6,671 nucleotides of DNA. It comes from Nitrososphaeraceae archaeon. GTDB taxonomy: Archaea > Thermoproteota > Nitrososphaeria > Nitrososphaerales > Nitrososphaeraceae. Made by a program: the position numbers and the translations under genes. The DNA lies in NCBI GenBank assembly GCA_025922715.1, contig JAICHH010000099.1:1-6671 (forward strand), given 5' to 3'. This document shows positions 5,546 through 6,671 of this stretch, in pieces; positions within the stretch are counted from its first letter, which is position 1, and every line of letters begins with the position of its first letter. A model generated the notes under the pieces. The model had not been told where the DNA came from. It was given only the letters and a program-made list of their open reading frames with translations, and searched no databases.

Positions 5546-5954
5546 GCTTTGCTTTAAAAGCCTTCTGGGGCAGAGATACAACATCCAAAAATCCCACAGT
5601 ATATCTTTTATTGCTACCAACTACACTGAACTTGTATTGTCTCTTATATATATCACGATAAAATTCTGAATAACTTTTAGCAGCATCATATGTTGTAAAT
5701 TTCGTTCTTATTCCCTCTAAAATTATGTTATTTCCATCAATATCTGTGATATCTATTGAATAAAACTTTGGTAATTTCTTTAGATGTTTTATTGTAATAT
5801 ATGCAAGTATTAGTAGAAATATAACCACACTAATCAAGACTATCATATTTCCAAATACCTTACTAAAGTTCAAAATATTATCTATTATATTGTGTTCCAA
5901 CCATGTGTACAGTATATTGAAAACTCTGACAATTATAAATATATCTAAAAACAT
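5532..5954 (-). CDS. Single-span membrane protein with cytoplasmic C-terminal domain, unknown function
   Basis: A 140-residue protein from ATG 5954. I chose this over TTG 5972 because GGGAGGAG (5963-5970) sits 8 bases before ATG 5954, an excellent Shine-Dalgarno, and would be coding if TTG were used. An amphipathic hydrophobic N-terminus (FLDIFIIVRVFNILYTW) precedes the main span at about residues 37-56 (MIVLISVVIFLLILAYITI). Next is a basic KHLKKLPK, which by the positive-inside rule puts the C-terminus in the cytoplasm. The C-terminal domain of about 75 residues looks folded: alternating strands (YSIDITDIDGNNIILEG), then a helix with the pattern FTTYDAAKSYSEFYRDIY, then KFSVVGSNKRYTVGFLDVV. 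No family name is recognised. The gene converges on the decayed frame at its 3' end. A dyad at 5977-5997 suggests regulation. Confidence 0.72.
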   Translation of the reverse strand: MFLDIFIIVRVFNILYTWLEHNIIDNILNFSKVFGNMIVLISVVIFLLILAYITIKHLKKLPKFYSIDITDIDGNNIILEGIRTKFTTYDAAKSYSEFYRDIYKRQYKFSVVGSNKRYTVGFLDVVSLPQKAFKAKRYNS

Positions 5955-5962
5955 ATACCTAG

Positions 5963-5970
5963 CTCCTCCC
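5963..5970 (-). promoter_or_regulatory. Strong Shine-Dalgarno deciding the start at 5954
   Basis: GGGAGGAG on the minus strand, 8 bases before ATG 5954. It is the best ribosome-binding site in the window; most other genes here have a poor one or none. Confidence 0.7.
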
Positions 5971-5976
5971 AATTTG

Positions 5977-5997
5977 TTGAATATTATTCATATTCAA
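5977..5997 (-). promoter_or_regulatory. Operator-like dyad in the leader of the membrane-protein gene
   Basis: Two perfect 8-bp inverted half sites, TTGAATAT and ATATTCAA, are separated by 5 bases, so their centres are 13 bp apart. The dyad ends 6 bases upstream of the Shine-Dalgarno. This is the size and geometry of a winged-helix dimer site; alternatively it folds as a weak hairpin in the mRNA leader. Function is inferred. Confidence 0.45.
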
Positions 5998-6038
5998 TAA
6001 CATATGCACAAACAAGAATAAAAGAGTATGTTTAATTA

Positions 6039-6215
6039 TTATTTATTACTATATGTTAAAATTTTATACCATGGCTCTATTTTTCTCCAAGTGATTGCAA
6101 TTTCCATTCTCAAATCAATTATGGATAAAATAATACAGAAGATCAATAAGATAAATATAAAGCTTTTATAATTCTACTGAGTTTGGTTTGAATTACCAAG
6201 TAAATTACTGTTCAC
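6039..6215 (-). pseudogene. Small membrane-protein ORF interrupted by an amber codon
   Basis: From GTG 6215 the frame reads MNSNLLGNSNQTQ, then TAG at codon 14 (6174-6176). It then continues without a stop for 44 codons to TAA 6039. After the amber come NYK and a hydrophobic span (SFIFILLIFCIILSII), then the charged, Trp-rich RMEIAITWRKIEPWYKI and a short tail. This is a plausible 58-residue single-span membrane protein. A good TATA element at 6253-6263 is correctly spaced for GTG 6215. It points at the 5532-5954 gene 84 bases downstream on the same strand, so both might once have formed one transcript. Alternatives: translation from an internal TTG, or chance. Thaumarchaea are not known to decode TAG as pyrrolysine. 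No family is recognised. Confidence 0.4.
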
Positions 6216-6671
6216 AAGGCAGACTACAAATTAGAATTAATTAAAAATTACGTATTTAAATAAGGATTAATTAATAATGACTTGAAATAAGTTGATATAT
6301 GATGACATATAATACAATATGTTACTTTGCATTCAATCTAAATTCATTTGGTAATATCTTATCTTATGGATAGATCCCGTTGTAACCTCAAGATAAGTTC
6401 GGTATGTACTGGGAGATATAGTGTTATGTTTAAACAGTTGACTATTCTCCTGTGTAAGCTTACCCAATTATAAAATCTTTTTTAAACATAGGATGAAAAT
6501 TAAGAATATCATCTAATATATGTCATGGTTAAAGAAATTTATCAAAGATTAAAAATAAAATGAAATCTGAATCTATTAGATAACTGAAATTTTATGCTGG
6601 TTAATTCTAAACATGGCTTTCTACTTTGTATTAATTATTATTCTTTCAAGATTAACCACTAATCATATAGA
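6216..6671. other. 456-base terminal gap with one GC-elevated island
   Basis: Mostly around 20% G+C by count, except 6361-6480 at 34%. That island is open on both strands: ATG 6366 to 6473 on plus (35 residues, three Cys), and 6359-6481 on minus (40 codons without a start, including RFYNWVSLHRRIVNCLNITL). An 8-bp inverted repeat (CTTATCTT at 6358-6365, AAGATAAG at 6390-6397) borders its left part. It could be a small RNA gene or a gene fragment; nothing else is seen. Confidence 0.5.
6250..6266 (-). promoter_or_regulatory. TATA element upstream of the amber-interrupted frame
   Basis: Minus strand TCCTTATTTAAATACGT contains TTATTTAAATA, a good archaeal TATA box. Its centre is about 43 bases before GTG 6215, giving a leader of roughly 15-20 nt. 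Confidence 0.45.

Noticed and set aside
1..6671. tRNA genes, CRISPR repeats or a complete insertion sequence
   Set aside because: No T-arm-like GGTTCGAATCC pattern, no regularly spaced repeats, and no recognisable transposase or paired terminal inverted repeats were seen.

Overview
The window looks like a piece of an AT-rich genome from an ammonia-oxidising archaeon (Thaumarchaeota/Nitrososphaeria, most like the Nitrososphaera or Nitrosocosmicus group). This is inferred from protein types, not from a marker gene. The pointers are a membrane-tethered type 1 copper protein (cupredoxin), a PsbP-like exported protein, a minimal winged-helix protein, a stand-alone receiver-domain response regulator and archaeal TATA-type promoters. 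No rRNA, tRNA, CRISPR array or complete insertion sequence was found.

Layout. 1-651 (-): 5' part of a tethered cupredoxin gene, cut by the window edge. 861-1118 (+): 85-residue winged-helix protein behind a clear TATA element. 1119-1801: AT-rich gap with a GC-elevated island near 1351-1500 and a hairpin fitting the end of the next gene. 1802-2419 (-): PsbP-like exported protein. 2420-3484: over 1 kb without a secure gene, holding palindromes, a second copy of the winged-helix promoter 12-mer and one small ORF broken by a stop. 3485-3850 (+): receiver-only response regulator whose natural start appears to be ATA instead of ATG. 4197-4424 (+): small coiled-coil protein with a good promoter and a hairpin after it. 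5020-5229 (+): unrecognised 69-residue ORF whose stop overlaps (ATGA) a decayed reading frame running to about 5545. 5532-5954 (-): single-span membrane protein with an unusually strong Shine-Dalgarno and an operator-like dyad just upstream. 6039-6215 (-): small membrane-protein frame interrupted by one amber codon, with a plausible promoter. 6216-6671: AT-rich, with a second GC-elevated island at 6361-6475.

How it fits together. Only about a third of the window is securely coding. The intact genes mostly look like independent units: exported electron-transfer or envelope proteins (cupredoxin, PsbP-like), two small regulators (winged helix, receiver) and orphan small proteins. The right half carries several gene remnants (5226-5545, 6039-6215, perhaps 3241-3336), which suggests a degrading accessory region. 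The only operon-like pairings visible are the ATGA overlap at 5226-5229 and the two membrane-protein frames 6215-6039 and 5954-5532 on the minus strand. I do not see a convincing new multi-gene system. The best leads are the interrupted genes and the regulated-looking membrane protein.
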